Source of the DNA: an uncultured Eggerthellaceae bacterium | Lineage (GTDB): Bacteria; Actinomycetota; Coriobacteriia; Coriobacteriales; Eggerthellaceae | Direction: 5' to 3' | Assembly (NCBI GenBank): GCA_910588945.1 | Contig: CAJUSF010000055.1 | Location: 1-57,712 of the forward strand | DNA: 57,712 bases | Part shown: positions 1-9,108 of the stretch, one piece after another | Layout of the letters: the number at the start of each line of letters is the position of its first letter | Position numbering within the stretch: the first letter of the stretch is position 1 | Program-made: the position numbers and the translations under genes | Notes under the pieces: generated by a model | Seen by the model: only the letters and a program-made list of their open reading frames with translations | The model's database searches: none | What the model was told of the DNA's origin: nothing

Positions 1-76
1 ATTGCCGAGATACTTAGTCGCTCAAACAGTCCTCGGCTTACGCCTGCGGAACTCGCTTTGTAAGCACCTCGGCAAT
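1..76. ncRNA. Nested inverted repeats, possible structured RNA or attenuator
   Basis: Arms ATTGCCGAG (1-9) and CTCGGCAAT (68-76) are exact reverse complements, and they enclose a second pair, GCTTAC (36-41) and GTAAGC (60-65). The six bases GCCGAG at 4-9 could instead pair with CTCGGC at 32-37, so two mutually exclusive folds are possible. There is no ORF across it and the window edge cuts the context. It could equally be a repeat sequence or the end of an upstream gene's transcript. Function is inferred only from pairing. Confidence 0.35.
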
Positions 77-411
77 CATTTCTTGATATCGCGGGCTTAG
101 GTGATCTCTTATAACAACAAAAAAACATCCTTATCGAAACCTTGCGGCAGGACACACATGCCCTACACGCAAGGCCGCAAGCGATAGATGGTAACGGCAA
201 GAACGCGTGCGCAAGGTGGTAATGGCGAGTGCGCGAATGCAAGATGACAACGACAAGCCGCAAGAGTCGACGGTGTCACGCTCTTGCATGCTTACGCACG
301 TACACGCTTTTGCGCTTACACAATTGCACGCCCATACACGCTCCCGTTTGTGGAAACGTATTGGCAATACTATCCCGTATAATTGATGGCTGACAACCGA
401 AAACCCCAAGA
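77..411. other. Gene-free leader upstream of dapL
   Basis: I see no convincing gene here. The stretch from about 165 to 345 is low in complexity, with many CGCAAG, ACACGC and GCAAG words. The reverse-strand ORF that crosses it has no ribosome binding site and a composition dictated by these words. It probably holds the promoter of dapL near its right end. Confidence 0.5.
378..383 (+). promoter_or_regulatory. Candidate -10 box upstream of dapL
   Basis: A perfect TATAAT lies about 59 bases before the dapL ATG. No good -35 hexamer is found 16-18 bases upstream, so this is a candidate only. Confidence 0.35.
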
Positions 412-441
412 GTGCAACTGAAAAAACAACAAGGAGACACG

Positions 442-1665
442 ATGGCCAAAATCAATGAGAATTTCGCGAAACTGCCGGGAAGCTACCTTTTTGCTGAGAT
501 CGGCAGGCGCACCGCCGCCCATCAGCAGGCCAATCCCGATGCCAAGATCATCAAACTAGGCATCGGCGATGTCACCCAAGGGCTCGTTCCTGCCGTGATT
601 AAAGCCATGCATAAAGCAGTCGACGAGCAAGCGGACCCGACCACATTCAAGGGTTACGGCCCCGAGCAAGGCTACGATTTCCTGCGCAAGGCTGTTCTGG
701 AAAACGACTTCAAGGCGCGCGGGATCGACATTGATGTCAACGAGATATTTATCTCAGACGGCGCGAAAAGTGATTGCGGCAACATTGGTGATCTATTCGA
801 TATTGATAACAAGATAGCCGTGTGCGACCCGGTCTATCCGGTCTACGTTGACAGCAACGCGATGGCAGGCCGCGCCGGGGAATATGATGTGGATGCGGAG
901 GCATGGACGAACATCCACTATATGCCCACCACCGCCGACAATGACTTCTTCCCCGCCATTCCGACAGAGAAGCTCGACATCATCTATCTCTGCTCGCCGA
1001 ACAACCCTACCGGCACCGTGCTCACAAAAGACCAGCTCAAAGCATGGGTTGACTACGCCAACGACAATGATGCGGTCATAATGTTCGATGCCGCATACGA
1101 GCGCTTCATCACCGAAGAGGGCATCCCGCACTCCATTTACGAGATCGACGGGGCGAAAACCTGCGCGATCGAGTTCCGCAGCTTCTCGAAAACCGCCGGA
1201 TTTACAGGCATGCGCTGCGGATACACGGTCGTACCCAAAGCACTCGTGCGAGGCGGTCAGAATCTGAATGCGATGTGGAACCGCCGCCAAACCACCAAGT
1301 TCAACGGCGCATCTTACATCATCCAGAAAGGCGCAGAGGCCATCTATACGCCAGAGGGCAAGCGTCAGGTGGACGACGCGATCGATTTCTATCGCAATAA
1401 CGCACGCGTAATCAAAGAGGGGCTTGAAGCCGCGGGGCTTGAGGTTTATGGAGCGGTGAACAGCCCGTATATCTGGTGCAAGACTCCTGATGGCATGGGC
1501 TCGTGGGACTTCTTCAACAAGCTGCTCGAAGAAGCGAATGTCGTCACCACGCCAGGTTCCGGATTCGGTCCTGCAGGAGAAGGATACATCCGCCTTACAG
1601 GCTTTGGCGATGCAGAGGCCACACGTGAGGCCGTACAGCGCATCGTTGCGCTATTGGCGAAATAA
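442..1665 (+). CDS. dapL: LL-diaminopimelate aminotransferase
   Basis: PLP-dependent class I/II aminotransferase of the DapL family. It converts tetrahydrodipicolinate plus glutamate directly to LL-diaminopimelate, feeding lysine and peptidoglycan synthesis in the cytoplasm. The protein begins MAKINENFAKLPGSYLF, typical of DapL, and carries GDVTQGL, the SDGAKSDCGN stretch, the CSPNNPTGT motif and the SFSKTAGFTG motif with the PLP lysine near residue 250. At 407 residues it is the usual family length. The ATG at 442 is chosen over an upstream start at 412 because AAGGAG (431-436) sits five bases before it and the family begins here. The PAP2 gene follows 23 bases downstream. Confidence 0.95.
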   Translation: MAKINENFAKLPGSYLFAEIGRRTAAHQQANPDAKIIKLGIGDVTQGLVPAVIKAMHKAVDEQADPTTFKGYGPEQGYDFLRKAVLENDFKARGIDIDVNEIFISDGAKSDCGNIGDLFDIDNKIAVCDPVYPVYVDSNAMAGRAGEYDVDAEAWTNIHYMPTTADNDFFPAIPTEKLDIIYLCSPNNPTGTVLTKDQLKAWVDYANDNDAVIMFDAAYERFITEEGIPHSIYEIDGAKTCAIEFRSFSKTAGFTGMRCGYTVVPKALVRGGQNLNAMWNRRQTTKFNGASYIIQKGAEAIYTPEGKRQVDDAIDFYRNNARVIKEGLEAAGLEVYGAVNSPYIWCKTPDGMGSWDFFNKLLEEANVVTTPGSGFGPAGEGYIRLTGFGDAEATREAVQRIVALLAK

Positions 1666-1688
1666 ACGTGTGCCGACATTGACAATCC

Positions 1689-2192
1689 TTGAGCAAAGAG
1701 ACCTACATAGCCCGAGTTGATGATGTTCGTGCGCATCTAAAACTCGCATCGGCGCTCATCATCACGAATGGGATCCTGACGGGGATAGGATACATCGCCT
1801 ATCCCCTTTTGCTGATGCTGCTCTTCCTGTTTGACCGCGATCTCATCGCCCGATGCATCGCGGTCCCTGCAGCAAGCTTCATCATCGTGAGCGCGTTTCG
1901 CTACCTCTACAACGAACCGCGTCCGTATGAGACATATGGGTTTACACCAATCATCGACAAAGATACTTCTGGGAAGTCTTTCCCGAGCAGACACACGTTC
2001 TGCATGTTCATGATAGCGTGTAGCTGGGCTGTCTATATGCCGTGGGCAGGAGCGATTCTAGCCTTGAGCGGATGCGCGATGGCGGCCATCCGCGTATGTT
2101 GCGGCGTGCACTACATAAGAGACGTTATCGCCGGCGCGGCGTGCGCAGTAGCATTTGCGACCGTGGGGTATTGCGTCATCCCGATCGCCTAG
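1689..2192 (+). CDS. PAP2-family membrane phosphatase
   Basis: Integral membrane acid phosphatase of the PAP2 superfamily, probably acting on a lipid diphosphate or lipid phosphate such as undecaprenyl diphosphate, at the outer face of the membrane. All three signature motifs are present: RX6RP at residues 71-79, PSRH (for PSGH) at 99-102, and R135-X5-H141-X3-D145. Hydrophobic segments lie at about 23-48, 53-70, 103-130 and 146-165. The start is a TTG 23 bases after the dapL stop with no clear ribosome binding site, so expression may depend on coupling to dapL. Substrate is not determined by the sequence. Confidence 0.85.
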   Translation: MSKETYIARVDDVRAHLKLASALIITNGILTGIGYIAYPLLLMLLFLFDRDLIARCIAVPAASFIIVSAFRYLYNEPRPYETYGFTPIIDKDTSGKSFPSRHTFCMFMIACSWAVYMPWAGAILALSGCAMAAIRVCCGVHYIRDVIAGAACAVAFATVGYCVIPIA

Positions 2193-2221
2193 GGCAGCAA
2201 ATTTGACAATGCACAATTCTT

Positions 2222-2254
2222 AAAAACGGGGTCTTATTCGCCCTTTTGATCGTT
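2222..2254. terminator. Possible bidirectional terminator
   Basis: AAAAcGGG...CCCTTTT forms a short stem with one bulged base, followed by T-rich sequence on the plus strand. It lies between the converging PAP2 gene and the reverse-strand membrane protein gene, where a terminator would be expected. The stem is weak. Confidence 0.35.
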
Positions 2255-2277
2255 TTATGTTAGTGTGTCTATTTTTA

Positions 2278-2739
2278 TCATCCCGAAATCGGTTCGAATG
2301 TTCTGCTTTTGAGCAGAACAGCAAACGATATGACCATGATAACAAGACCCGCCCCATCAAAGACCATGAAGCGCAAAATGGATGAACACAACAACTCCAT
2401 GCCGGACACAGAAGCAACGCTCGCAAGAATAAGGCTCTCCCCTACAAGCCCGATCAACTGCTGCGCGATCACCACCCAGCCCAGCACCCTGAACCTTCGC
2501 GGCGCAACGATAAAGGCGGGATAGGTTGCATTCCACATGAGAAACGCCACGCCGATCCCTCGGATCGCCGCCAGACCTGCCGGTCCTTCCAGTTGATACG
2601 ATGCGACATAATATCCGGGAAACAACGCAAAACCCAATGCGCACTGGATATTCAGCAGAAAGACCACACAAAAACAGATGCGCACCGCGATCGCAGCCGC
2701 ATCTGTTCTTTTCGGTTCTCCTAGGTCGAGGTTGGCCAT
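2278..2739 (-). CDS. Small four-helix membrane protein, function unknown
   Basis: I do not recognise a family with confidence. The 153-residue product has a short polar N-terminus (MANLDLGEPKRTD) and four predicted membrane helices at about 17-38, 58-76, 85-105 and 122-145. A conserved-looking RG...WNATYPA stretch lies between helices 2 and 3. It lies 41 bases downstream of the AGCS symporter gene on the same strand and is probably co-transcribed with it. DUF4345-like small integral membrane proteins have this general layout, but that is only a guess. Confidence 0.6.
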   Translation of the reverse strand: MANLDLGEPKRTDAAAIAVRICFCVVFLLNIQCALGFALFPGYYVASYQLEGPAGLAAIRGIGVAFLMWNATYPAFIVAPRRFRVLGWVVIAQQLIGLVGESLILASVASVSGMELLCSSILRFMVFDGAGLVIMVISFAVLLKSRTFEPISG

Positions 2740-2780
2740 CCGAATATCGTCTTTAGACCCTATGATCCGATCGCTATCTA

Positions 2781-4403
2781 CTAATCAGATGCCTTGGATG
2801 CGCCATCAACTGCATCCGCTTGAGCCTCGCATTGCTCCGGGCTGATCTTGTGGACAACCTCCTGCGCACAATGCCAGCACTCGGTCGGAGGCAGCCCCTC
2901 GATAGATGATGCAACAAACACCGGATTCACGCCTGCTTTGCGCTGCGCGGTGTAGTCATCCAAGCACTTGAGCGCCCACTTGCCGAGCAGCAAGATCGCA
3001 ATCAGGTTGATGATCGCCATGAAGCCCATGAAAATGTCCGACATATTCCAGGCGAGATCAAAGCTGTTGATAGCACCTAGGAAGATCGCAACAAGGCAGA
3101 ACACCCTAAACACGAACAACGCCGTCTTGTTATTCTTGATGAACAACAGGTTGCCTTCCGCATAGAAGTAATTTCCCACGAGACTTGAATAGGCAAACAA
3201 GATAATGCATGCCGTGATGAAATGAATTCCGATCGGCCCAATTGAGTTATTCATCGCCATTTGCACAAGCTGCATGCCGTTGTACATCGCCGCCGCATCC
3301 GGATCCTGAACAAAAAAGATCAGCACCATGAAAGCAGATGCAGTACAGATCAAAAGCGTGTCAATATAGACGGAAAGCGTTTGTACGAGACCTTGCTTGC
3401 ACGGATGAGATACATCGGCTGTTGCCGCCGCATTCGGAGCAGAACCCATTCCAGCCTCATTGGAGAACAAGCCGCGCTTAATGCCCCACATAAGGGCAGA
3501 GCCAGTGAAACCACCTGCAAACGACTCAATACTGAACGCCTCGGAAAATACGAGAGAAACAGCCTCAGGGATTGCGCTAGCGTTAAAGATACACGTGCCA
3601 ATGCAAACCAGAATATACGCGCCTGCCATCAATGGAACGATAACCGATGTGATGAACGAGATTCGTTGCGTGCCACCAAAGATAACGAGCGCCGTTGCAA
3701 TAATAACAAGCAGACCGATCAGAGCGTTAACCACCTGCTGGTGTCCCTCAATGACATAGTAGTCGATCGCAGATGTCATGTTGAATGTCTGAAGTCCGTT
3801 GAAGCCCAAACCGAAACACAGTATCAGCGCAACAGCAAAAACCACGCCTAGCCATCTCTTACCTAGCGCCTGCTGAATATAATACGCAGGACCACCACGG
3901 AAAGAGCCATCTGGATTGCGAACCTTCCAGATTTGCGCGAGCGTTGACTCGACGAAGGCCGATGCTGCACCTACGACCGCCATCAACCACATCCAAAACA
4001 CCGCACCTGGACCGCCCATAGCGATCGCTGTTGCAATACCTACAATGTTTCCCGTACCCACGCGCGATGCGGTTGAAACCATAAGAGCTTGAAACGATGA
4101 GATCTTCCTCTTTTTTGAAGGATCACCAGCATACGCCGCATTGTCTTCCTGCGTTTGCTCGATCTTTTCCTTATCAGCATGTTTAACAATATCCTCACCA
4201 ATATCGTTAAACTCTTTATCCGCAGCCGCGCTTTTACCAGCAAGCGCAGTGAACATATCCTTGATATAGCGGATCTGAACGAATTTGGTTCTAATGGTGA
4301 AATAGATACCTGCAAATACAAGCAAGATGACAAGAATATAGGTGTACATGAAGTCATCTATTTCGCCACTGATCGAGACCAGAAAATCATTTAATGATTC
4401 CAT
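2781..4403 (-). CDS. Sodium:alanine/glycine symporter, AGCS family
   Basis: Secondary transporter of the alanine or glycine:cation symporter family, importing small neutral amino acids with Na+ across the membrane. Family hallmarks are visible: ASRVGTGNIVGIATAIAMGG, GPGAVFWMW, a FRGGPAYYIQ segment and FSNEAGMGSAPNAAA. It is 540 residues, longer than most members (about 450-500). The extra length comes from a cytoplasmic insertion at about 65-95 and a C-terminal polar tail containing ECWHCAQEV. The start ATG follows GGGAGAAGG. A second AGCS gene is present at 42506. Substrate preference cannot be read from the sequence. Confidence 0.9.
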   Translation of the reverse strand: MESLNDFLVSISGEIDDFMYTYILVILLVFAGIYFTIRTKFVQIRYIKDMFTALAGKSAAADKEFNDIGEDIVKHADKEKIEQTQEDNAAYAGDPSKKRKISSFQALMVSTASRVGTGNIVGIATAIAMGGPGAVFWMWLMAVVGAASAFVESTLAQIWKVRNPDGSFRGGPAYYIQQALGKRWLGVVFAVALILCFGLGFNGLQTFNMTSAIDYYVIEGHQQVVNALIGLLVIIATALVIFGGTQRISFITSVIVPLMAGAYILVCIGTCIFNASAIPEAVSLVFSEAFSIESFAGGFTGSALMWGIKRGLFSNEAGMGSAPNAAATADVSHPCKQGLVQTLSVYIDTLLICTASAFMVLIFFVQDPDAAAMYNGMQLVQMAMNNSIGPIGIHFITACIILFAYSSLVGNYFYAEGNLLFIKNNKTALFVFRVFCLVAIFLGAINSFDLAWNMSDIFMGFMAIINLIAILLLGKWALKCLDDYTAQRKAGVNPVFVASSIEGLPPTECWHCAQEVVHKISPEQCEAQADAVDGASKASD

Positions 4404-4495
4404 ACCTTCTCCCTAACACGATGGCCCTACAGAGGTGAATAGTTTTAAGTGGTGTGTTTAGGAGCTAGGATTTTAAAACCATATTGAATTTTACC

Positions 4496-5221
4496 CTAAT
4501 TATCAGAAGCATTAAGATCGTATTTGACTTTCGCTCGGCAAATTGCATTGAGCAACGGATTTCCTAGAATTAGAATTGCTAAAAATACCGCGGCTGCCTG
4601 TATTGCATTGATAGGAAGTCCGGCCAGCATAATCGCAATGACACTCTCAGCCGAATAAAGATTGATCATCGAGACAAGCGCATAAACATCGAGAAGCGGG
4701 CCGGAGATGAACAACACGATCGCCGCACCCATAAACGCCGTTGCCACTAACTGCTTTTTCGTGAGATTGCAACGCGCGAGCTTTCCCGCGTCCGCCAAAG
4801 CGCCGACGATCAGCCCGCATATTCCGAACGCTACCATCTGCCAAGGCGTCCACGGACCTTGTCCGAACATGAAGTTACTCAACAGAACCGACAGTGCTCC
4901 GATCAAAAAACCGCTACGTGCGCCAAAGCTAATCCCTGCGATCATGATGATGGCAGCCATCGGTTTGAAGTGAGGTATCCAGATAAACGCGATGCGAGAG
5001 GCAACAGCGATGGCACACATGATGCTGATCATGACTAATTCCCGCTCAAGATGCACCCGACGCTCAAAGCGCAGGAAAAATAGCGCAAGCGCATACACCA
5101 AGATGAGCGTAGTGGCGAGATAATACCCGAGCCCGCCGAGGTTCGATCCGACCCAGAGTGTCAGAGCGCATACGGCTAGAAAGACACCGATGATGAAGAT
5201 GTTCTTCAGCGCACCTGACAC
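4496..5221 (-). CDS. ECF transporter S component (vitamin-binding membrane subunit)
   Basis: Substrate-binding membrane subunit of an energy-coupling-factor importer. The 241-residue protein has about six to eight hydrophobic helices and a FMFGQGPWTPWQM loop between them, as seen in S components annotated for cobalamin-type substrates. Its start overlaps the end of the fused ATPase gene by 16 bases. It is the last gene of an ecfT-ecfAA'-ecfS set, so it belongs to a dedicated (group I) ECF system. The ligand is uncertain; a cobalamin-like or other vitamin substrate is inference. No riboswitch was seen nearby to settle it. Confidence 0.8.
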   Translation of the reverse strand: MSGALKNIFIIGVFLAVCALTLWVGSNLGGLGYYLATTLILVYALALFFLRFERRVHLERELVMISIMCAIAVASRIAFIWIPHFKPMAAIIMIAGISFGARSGFLIGALSVLLSNFMFGQGPWTPWQMVAFGICGLIVGALADAGKLARCNLTKKQLVATAFMGAAIVLFISGPLLDVYALVSMINLYSAESVIAIMLAGLPINAIQAAAVFLAILILGNPLLNAICRAKVKYDLNASDN

Positions 5222-6969
5222 GCTTGCACCATCTCTTCGATCGTCACCGCTCCAGACACTATCCCCTCGCCCATACGTTTGACGGCCGTCGTATAAATGA
5301 AGTTGTCCTCGAAAAACTGATGTGCGGGCTGCACAGTTGTGATATCGCCGTCAAAAAACATCGCGCATCGACTCGCACAAGAACACGCCAGCTCGACATC
5401 ATGGGTCGCCAGAACAACCGCTCTTCCTTGCGAGGCTATCTGATTGATGATGTCCTCAGCAATGCCTCGGGTCGCAGCATCCATGCCTTTGGTGGGCTCA
5501 TCCATGCACACGATCGAAGCATCAAGGTCGAGTATCTTCGCAAAGGCGAGAAGCTGGCGCTGGCCGCCGGATAGATCAAAAGGATGCTGATCAGCACATG
5601 CAGCAAGTCCCACCCTATCAAGATGCGCCAAATTCGCAACTTCTTGCGCGACCGTGTTCTTGCTAAACAGCAAAGTGGGATCTTGAGGGATATACGCGAC
5701 AGCATGTGATGCCCTTAACTGCTCTGCGCGAACCTTATTCCCATTCAGACGTATGCTGCCCATGTAGGGCTTGAGCGCACCTGTAAGCATTTTGAGCAAC
5801 GTCGTCTTCCCCGATCCGTTCGCACCGAAAAGCGCATAGACCTCACCGGGATGGACCGAAAACGTGCACGCCCTCAAGATGTCAGGAAGATTCCTGTCAT
5901 ACCTGAAGCGAATATCTCGCAAAGCTATGGCCGGGGCGCTTGTGGGATCCTCTTCAGCTACCGAATGCGATCGAGAATGCCCCTGATCGATATCAGCCCG
6001 ATCTTCAAGCCATGCCCGGGCCTCCCTTACCGTAAGCGGTATAAAAGACGTATCAGGATCGATCGCTTTCGCCATCCGCGCCGAGGCGGGAAGCAGCTCT
6101 AAAAGACCGTCGTGTGCATCGTATATCTTGCGAGCCGCCGCACGAGGATCGCCCTCACAGGCAAGTCGCCCTGTTTCCAAAAACACCACTTTATCGGCAT
6201 GGCGATACAGATCATCCAAATAATGCTCGGCAATGACGATCGTTGTGCCAAACTCCTCGTTGATCCGCAGCAGCATATCGAGAAACCGCCGCCGCGATAC
6301 CGGATCGAGCTGCGCCATCGGCTCGTCAAGCAGAATCACCTCAGGACGCATAACAAACACAGCAGCCAAGTTAAGCAGTTGCTTTTGACCGCCGGAGAGC
6401 TTCGATGTTTCGGTATGCAGAATATCTGTCATACCAAAATACATCACTGCTTCAGCAATGCGCGCATGCATCTCATCAAAAGGGACTCCTTCGTTTTCCA
6501 AACCGAACGCAAGCTCGCTGATAACCATATCGGTGCAGATCTGGGCATCAGGGTCTTGCATCACAAAACCGATGCGATGCGCCTGTTCGGCTTCAGGCAT
6601 TAGATCAAGCTCGCAGCCCTCAAGCGAGATCGAGCCCTCGATTCTGCCTTTTGGCGCGATCATAGGTTTGAGCATCTTCAAAAGGGTCGTCTTGCCGCTG
6701 CCGCTTTTGCCCGCCAACAACACGATATCCCGACGCTCGACCTCAAACGAGATGCCTTTAAGCGCGACAGATATCTCATGGACAACATCGCCTGCCGAGG
6801 GCATAGAGCGCAGCCTGTCACATGCCTCTTTGCTGCGCACGCCATCATCGCGCAGGCCATCGCCGCACCCATCAATTCGATCATCGACCCGCAAGCGCGC
6901 TTGCGAATCCGCATTCAGGCTCGTTCGAGGATAGGTGAATCCTAGATTCGAGATACGCAGATACGCCAT
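5206..6969 (-). CDS. ECF transporter ATPase, two fused ABC domains
   Basis: Tandem ABC ATPase that powers an ECF vitamin importer on the cytoplasmic face. Domain 1 has Walker A GKSGSGKTT, signature LSGGQKQ and Walker B VILLDEP. Domain 2 has GANGSGKTT, LSGGQRQ and IVCMDEP. The 587-residue length fits a fused EcfA1-EcfA2. A linker of about 70 residues (EDRADIDQGHSRS region) joins the halves. The ATG at 6969 is preferred over an upstream TTG at 6984 because GGGGGTG precedes it. The start overlaps the end of ecfT by 28 bases and the stop overlaps ecfS, so the three genes are translationally coupled. Confidence 0.9.
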   Translation of the reverse strand: MAYLRISNLGFTYPRTSLNADSQARLRVDDRIDGCGDGLRDDGVRSKEACDRLRSMPSAGDVVHEISVALKGISFEVERRDIVLLAGKSGSGKTTLLKMLKPMIAPKGRIEGSISLEGCELDLMPEAEQAHRIGFVMQDPDAQICTDMVISELAFGLENEGVPFDEMHARIAEAVMYFGMTDILHTETSKLSGGQKQLLNLAAVFVMRPEVILLDEPMAQLDPVSRRRFLDMLLRINEEFGTTIVIAEHYLDDLYRHADKVVFLETGRLACEGDPRAAARKIYDAHDGLLELLPASARMAKAIDPDTSFIPLTVREARAWLEDRADIDQGHSRSHSVAEEDPTSAPAIALRDIRFRYDRNLPDILRACTFSVHPGEVYALFGANGSGKTTLLKMLTGALKPYMGSIRLNGNKVRAEQLRASHAVAYIPQDPTLLFSKNTVAQEVANLAHLDRVGLAACADQHPFDLSGGQRQLLAFAKILDLDASIVCMDEPTKGMDAATRGIAEDIINQIASQGRAVVLATHDVELACSCASRCAMFFDGDITTVQPAHQFFEDNFIYTTAVKRMGEGIVSGAVTIEEMVQACQVR

Positions 6970-7796
6970 CGCAGCCACCCCCAAACCATTCCTGCAACCG
7001 GCAAGGCGACCAACAATGCAAACGAGATCATCGCGCCATAGAGATACACGCTTACAACCGGATAAACGACATGCGGAAAATACTCTGTCGATAGCGATCC
7101 TGATATAGCGCAGACCACAACCGCACTCACCAATCCGATCACCAAGGCGAGCGCCACTGCATCCTTGAAGGTGAACGAATATCGCTTATAAGACGTGCGC
7201 TTGCCCATACCGAAACTGCGGCTTTTCATCGAATCCGCACGATCTATCCCCTCGTCAAAGGACCAATGAATAAGGTTTTCCACCCGCGATCCAGCCTGTT
7301 CAATCTTTGAGGTGCCGTGCTTCGCCCCGATCTGGGCTAGATCTTTCAACCGCGCGGCAAACCGCGATATCAAACTGAGCGAAAAGACCACAATAAGACC
7401 GACTTTGGGGAAAGCAGTCCCGATAAGATAGGTGATCTTGCTAACATCGATCACCTCTGTCATAACAGCGAACCAGACTATCATCGCGGCGAACATCGTC
7501 GCAATGGATGCACCATAGGCCAGCGCCTCAAGCGTATATGGGCGCTCTCCTAGATAGGTGAACAATACTGTTTCTCCCAAGGGATTGAAAACAGGACTCA
7601 AAAACGTAACGACACAGGCGAGCACCAACATCGCAGCGAGCATCTTTGCCGGCGTCGATGCATGCAAAAGAACATAAGCGATCACCGCAAAGCACAAGCT
7701 TATCGCCGTAAGGATAGGAACGGGGATGCAAATGCTCAAAACGATCACCGCAAGGAAGAAGACGCACAGCACTATCGGGTGAAATGCAGAGAGCAT
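6942..7796 (-). CDS. ECF transporter T component
   Basis: Energy-coupling membrane subunit linking the ATPase to the S component. The protein begins MLSAFHPIVL, the usual FHP start of this T-component group. It has about six hydrophobic helices and carries the arginine coupling motif in the cytoplasmic stretch DSMKSRSFG. Start choice is uncertain. The ATG at 7796 has GAGAGAGG just upstream, while ATGs at 7823 and 7868 would add 9 or 24 residues and overlap tlyA. The stop lies inside the ATPase gene. Confidence 0.85.
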   Translation of the reverse strand: MLSAFHPIVLCVFFLAVIVLSICIPVPILTAISLCFAVIAYVLLHASTPAKMLAAMLVLACVVTFLSPVFNPLGETVLFTYLGERPYTLEALAYGASIATMFAAMIVWFAVMTEVIDVSKITYLIGTAFPKVGLIVVFSLSLISRFAARLKDLAQIGAKHGTSKIEQAGSRVENLIHWSFDEGIDRADSMKSRSFGMGKRTSYKRYSFTFKDAVALALVIGLVSAVVVCAISGSLSTEYFPHVVYPVVSVYLYGAMISFALLVALPVAGMVWGWLRWRICVSRI

Positions 7797-7824
7797 ATAA
7801 CCTCTCTCTATAGATGCGTCCATT

Positions 7825-8580
7825 TCAGCACCCGTCGAGATAGCGCGCCAAAACAAGATACTCAACATTGCCAGCAGGACCTCTTACCGGCGATGTCATG
7901 GAATCAACCACCGCGAATCCACTTTTCCGCAACGCGATACACACCTCTTCAAGCGTACGCTGGCGAACCTCCTCATCCACAACCACTCCAGAAACTGTCT
8001 CCTCGTGGCGCGATTCGAACTGAGGCTTTACCAGTGCGATCAGGATCGTTTCCTGACGAGCAAGTCTTGCCAGCACGTCTGCAAGGCTGGCAAGAGAGAT
8101 GAAGCTAACATCTATCACGATGATATCGAAAGGAGCGCCCAGCTCGACAGGGTCAGCCTGCTTGATGTTCGTGCGCTCAAATACCGCAACCCGCTTGTCT
8201 TGTCGGATCGACCATGCAAGCTGACTGTAATTCACATCGACGCAAGCCACGCTTTTTGCGCCGTGCTGCAACAAACAATCGGTGAAACCGCCCGTGGATG
8301 AGCCAACATCGATCGCCCGCAATCCAGCAACATCCACGCCAAACGTGCGAATCGCTGCATCGAGTTTGTTTCCCCCACGGGAAACAAACTGTCGCTCTCC
8401 TCGAAGACGGATGCAGCAAACATCAGAAACAACCTGTCCACCTGAGCGCGCAGGAACATCGTCGACAAGCACCTCGTTTGCGATTATCGAACGAAGCGCT
8501 TGGTCAGTATCGGCGAAGAATCCTCGCTTGACGAGTAGTTCGTCAAGGCGGCCCTTTTTAGGCTTGGCGCTTTTCTGCAT
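7825..8580 (-). CDS. tlyA: TlyA family rRNA 2'-O-methyltransferase
   Basis: S4-domain RNA methyltransferase of the TlyA/FtsJ type. Family members 2'-O-methylate cytidines in 16S and 23S rRNA, or 16S alone in the short type. An S4 domain spans about residues 10-70 (RLDELLVKRGFF start). It is followed by a Rossmann methyltransferase with SAM motif DVGSSTGGFTD, then VDVNYSQLAW and IIVIDVSFISL, and a catalytic-type KPQFE. The 251-residue length is normal. The old haemolysin name is not supported by anything here. It sits between the thioesterase and ecfT in the mfd-gltX operon. Confidence 0.9.
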   Translation of the reverse strand: MQKSAKPKKGRLDELLVKRGFFADTDQALRSIIANEVLVDDVPARSGGQVVSDVCCIRLRGERQFVSRGGNKLDAAIRTFGVDVAGLRAIDVGSSTGGFTDCLLQHGAKSVACVDVNYSQLAWSIRQDKRVAVFERTNIKQADPVELGAPFDIIVIDVSFISLASLADVLARLARQETILIALVKPQFESRHEETVSGVVVDEEVRQRTLEEVCIALRKSGFAVVDSMTSPVRGPAGNVEYLVLARYLDGC

Positions 8581-8604
8581 ACGATCTACCGGCCCATCGG
8601 CTCA

Positions 8605-9108
8605 CTAGAGCGTGGTCGGCTTATAGCAGGTGGTTACCACACGCGCGATATGCACACCCAGATCATCATGAACGTCTGTTGTGTAGAAGCCGACTTTGTT
8701 GCCCATACGATCAGCATCACATACTGCGATCAACTTTGAGCCTCTGGTCGATTTCATGAACTCTATGGTGCTCACCAAAGATACCGCATCCACCGAGCCA
8801 GGCATCGAGGCGGCGGCAAACGCGTAATCAGCAAGAGTGAAAACCGCTCCACCCATCACATGACCCTCGGCGTTGAAATGCATCTCGGGAACAATAACCA
8901 TCTCAGCCTTACCGTGCCCAACCCAACTCTCGACAACACGACAGTTCGCCTGCTTCGAAGCGAAGGTGTCACACTTGAAAAACTCATGAATCTCTTCATA
9001 GGTAGGGTTCTCGGAAAGCTTCGGCTTAAGCTGGCTGACCGGAATATGAGCCTGCCCGGCAGTGGGATTGGCATCAAGGTGCAAATCCTGATTCTCTTGC
9101 ACGATCAC
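8605..9108 (-). CDS. PaaI-type hotdog thioesterase
   Basis: Predicted acyl-CoA thioesterase with a single hotdog fold. The core motif HFNAEGHVMGGAVFTLADYAF (residues about 78-98) is the PaaI signature, with the helix that lies over the active site. The C-terminal strand region GSKLIAVCDADRMGNKVGFY is typical. The N-terminal 45 residues are extra relative to the minimal domain. Translation starts at GTG whose last bases form the gltX stop (GTGA overlap), a clear sign of coupling. The substrate is unknown; phenylacetyl-CoA turnover is known only for some relatives. Confidence 0.85.
   Translation of the reverse strand: MIVQENQDLHLDANPTAGQAHIPVSQLKPKLSENPTYEEIHEFFKCDTFASKQANCRVVESWVGHGKAEMVIVPEMHFNAEGHVMGGAVFTLADYAFAAASMPGSVDAVSLVSTIEFMKSTRGSKLIAVCDADRMGNKVGFYTTDVHDDLGVHIARVVTTCYKPTTL

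Noticed and set aside
1..76. tRNA-like fold at the left edge
   Set aside because: There is no TTCGA loop, no anticodon arm of proper geometry and no CCA-adjacent discriminator.
131..409. Minus-strand ORF in the dapL leader
   Set aside because: Made of low-complexity words (CGCAAG, ACACGC); no ribosome binding site and no domain.
4404..4495. Glycine riboswitch upstream of the first AGCS symporter
   Set aside because: The gap is only 92 bases and lacks the paired aptamer domains; nothing like the conserved core was found.
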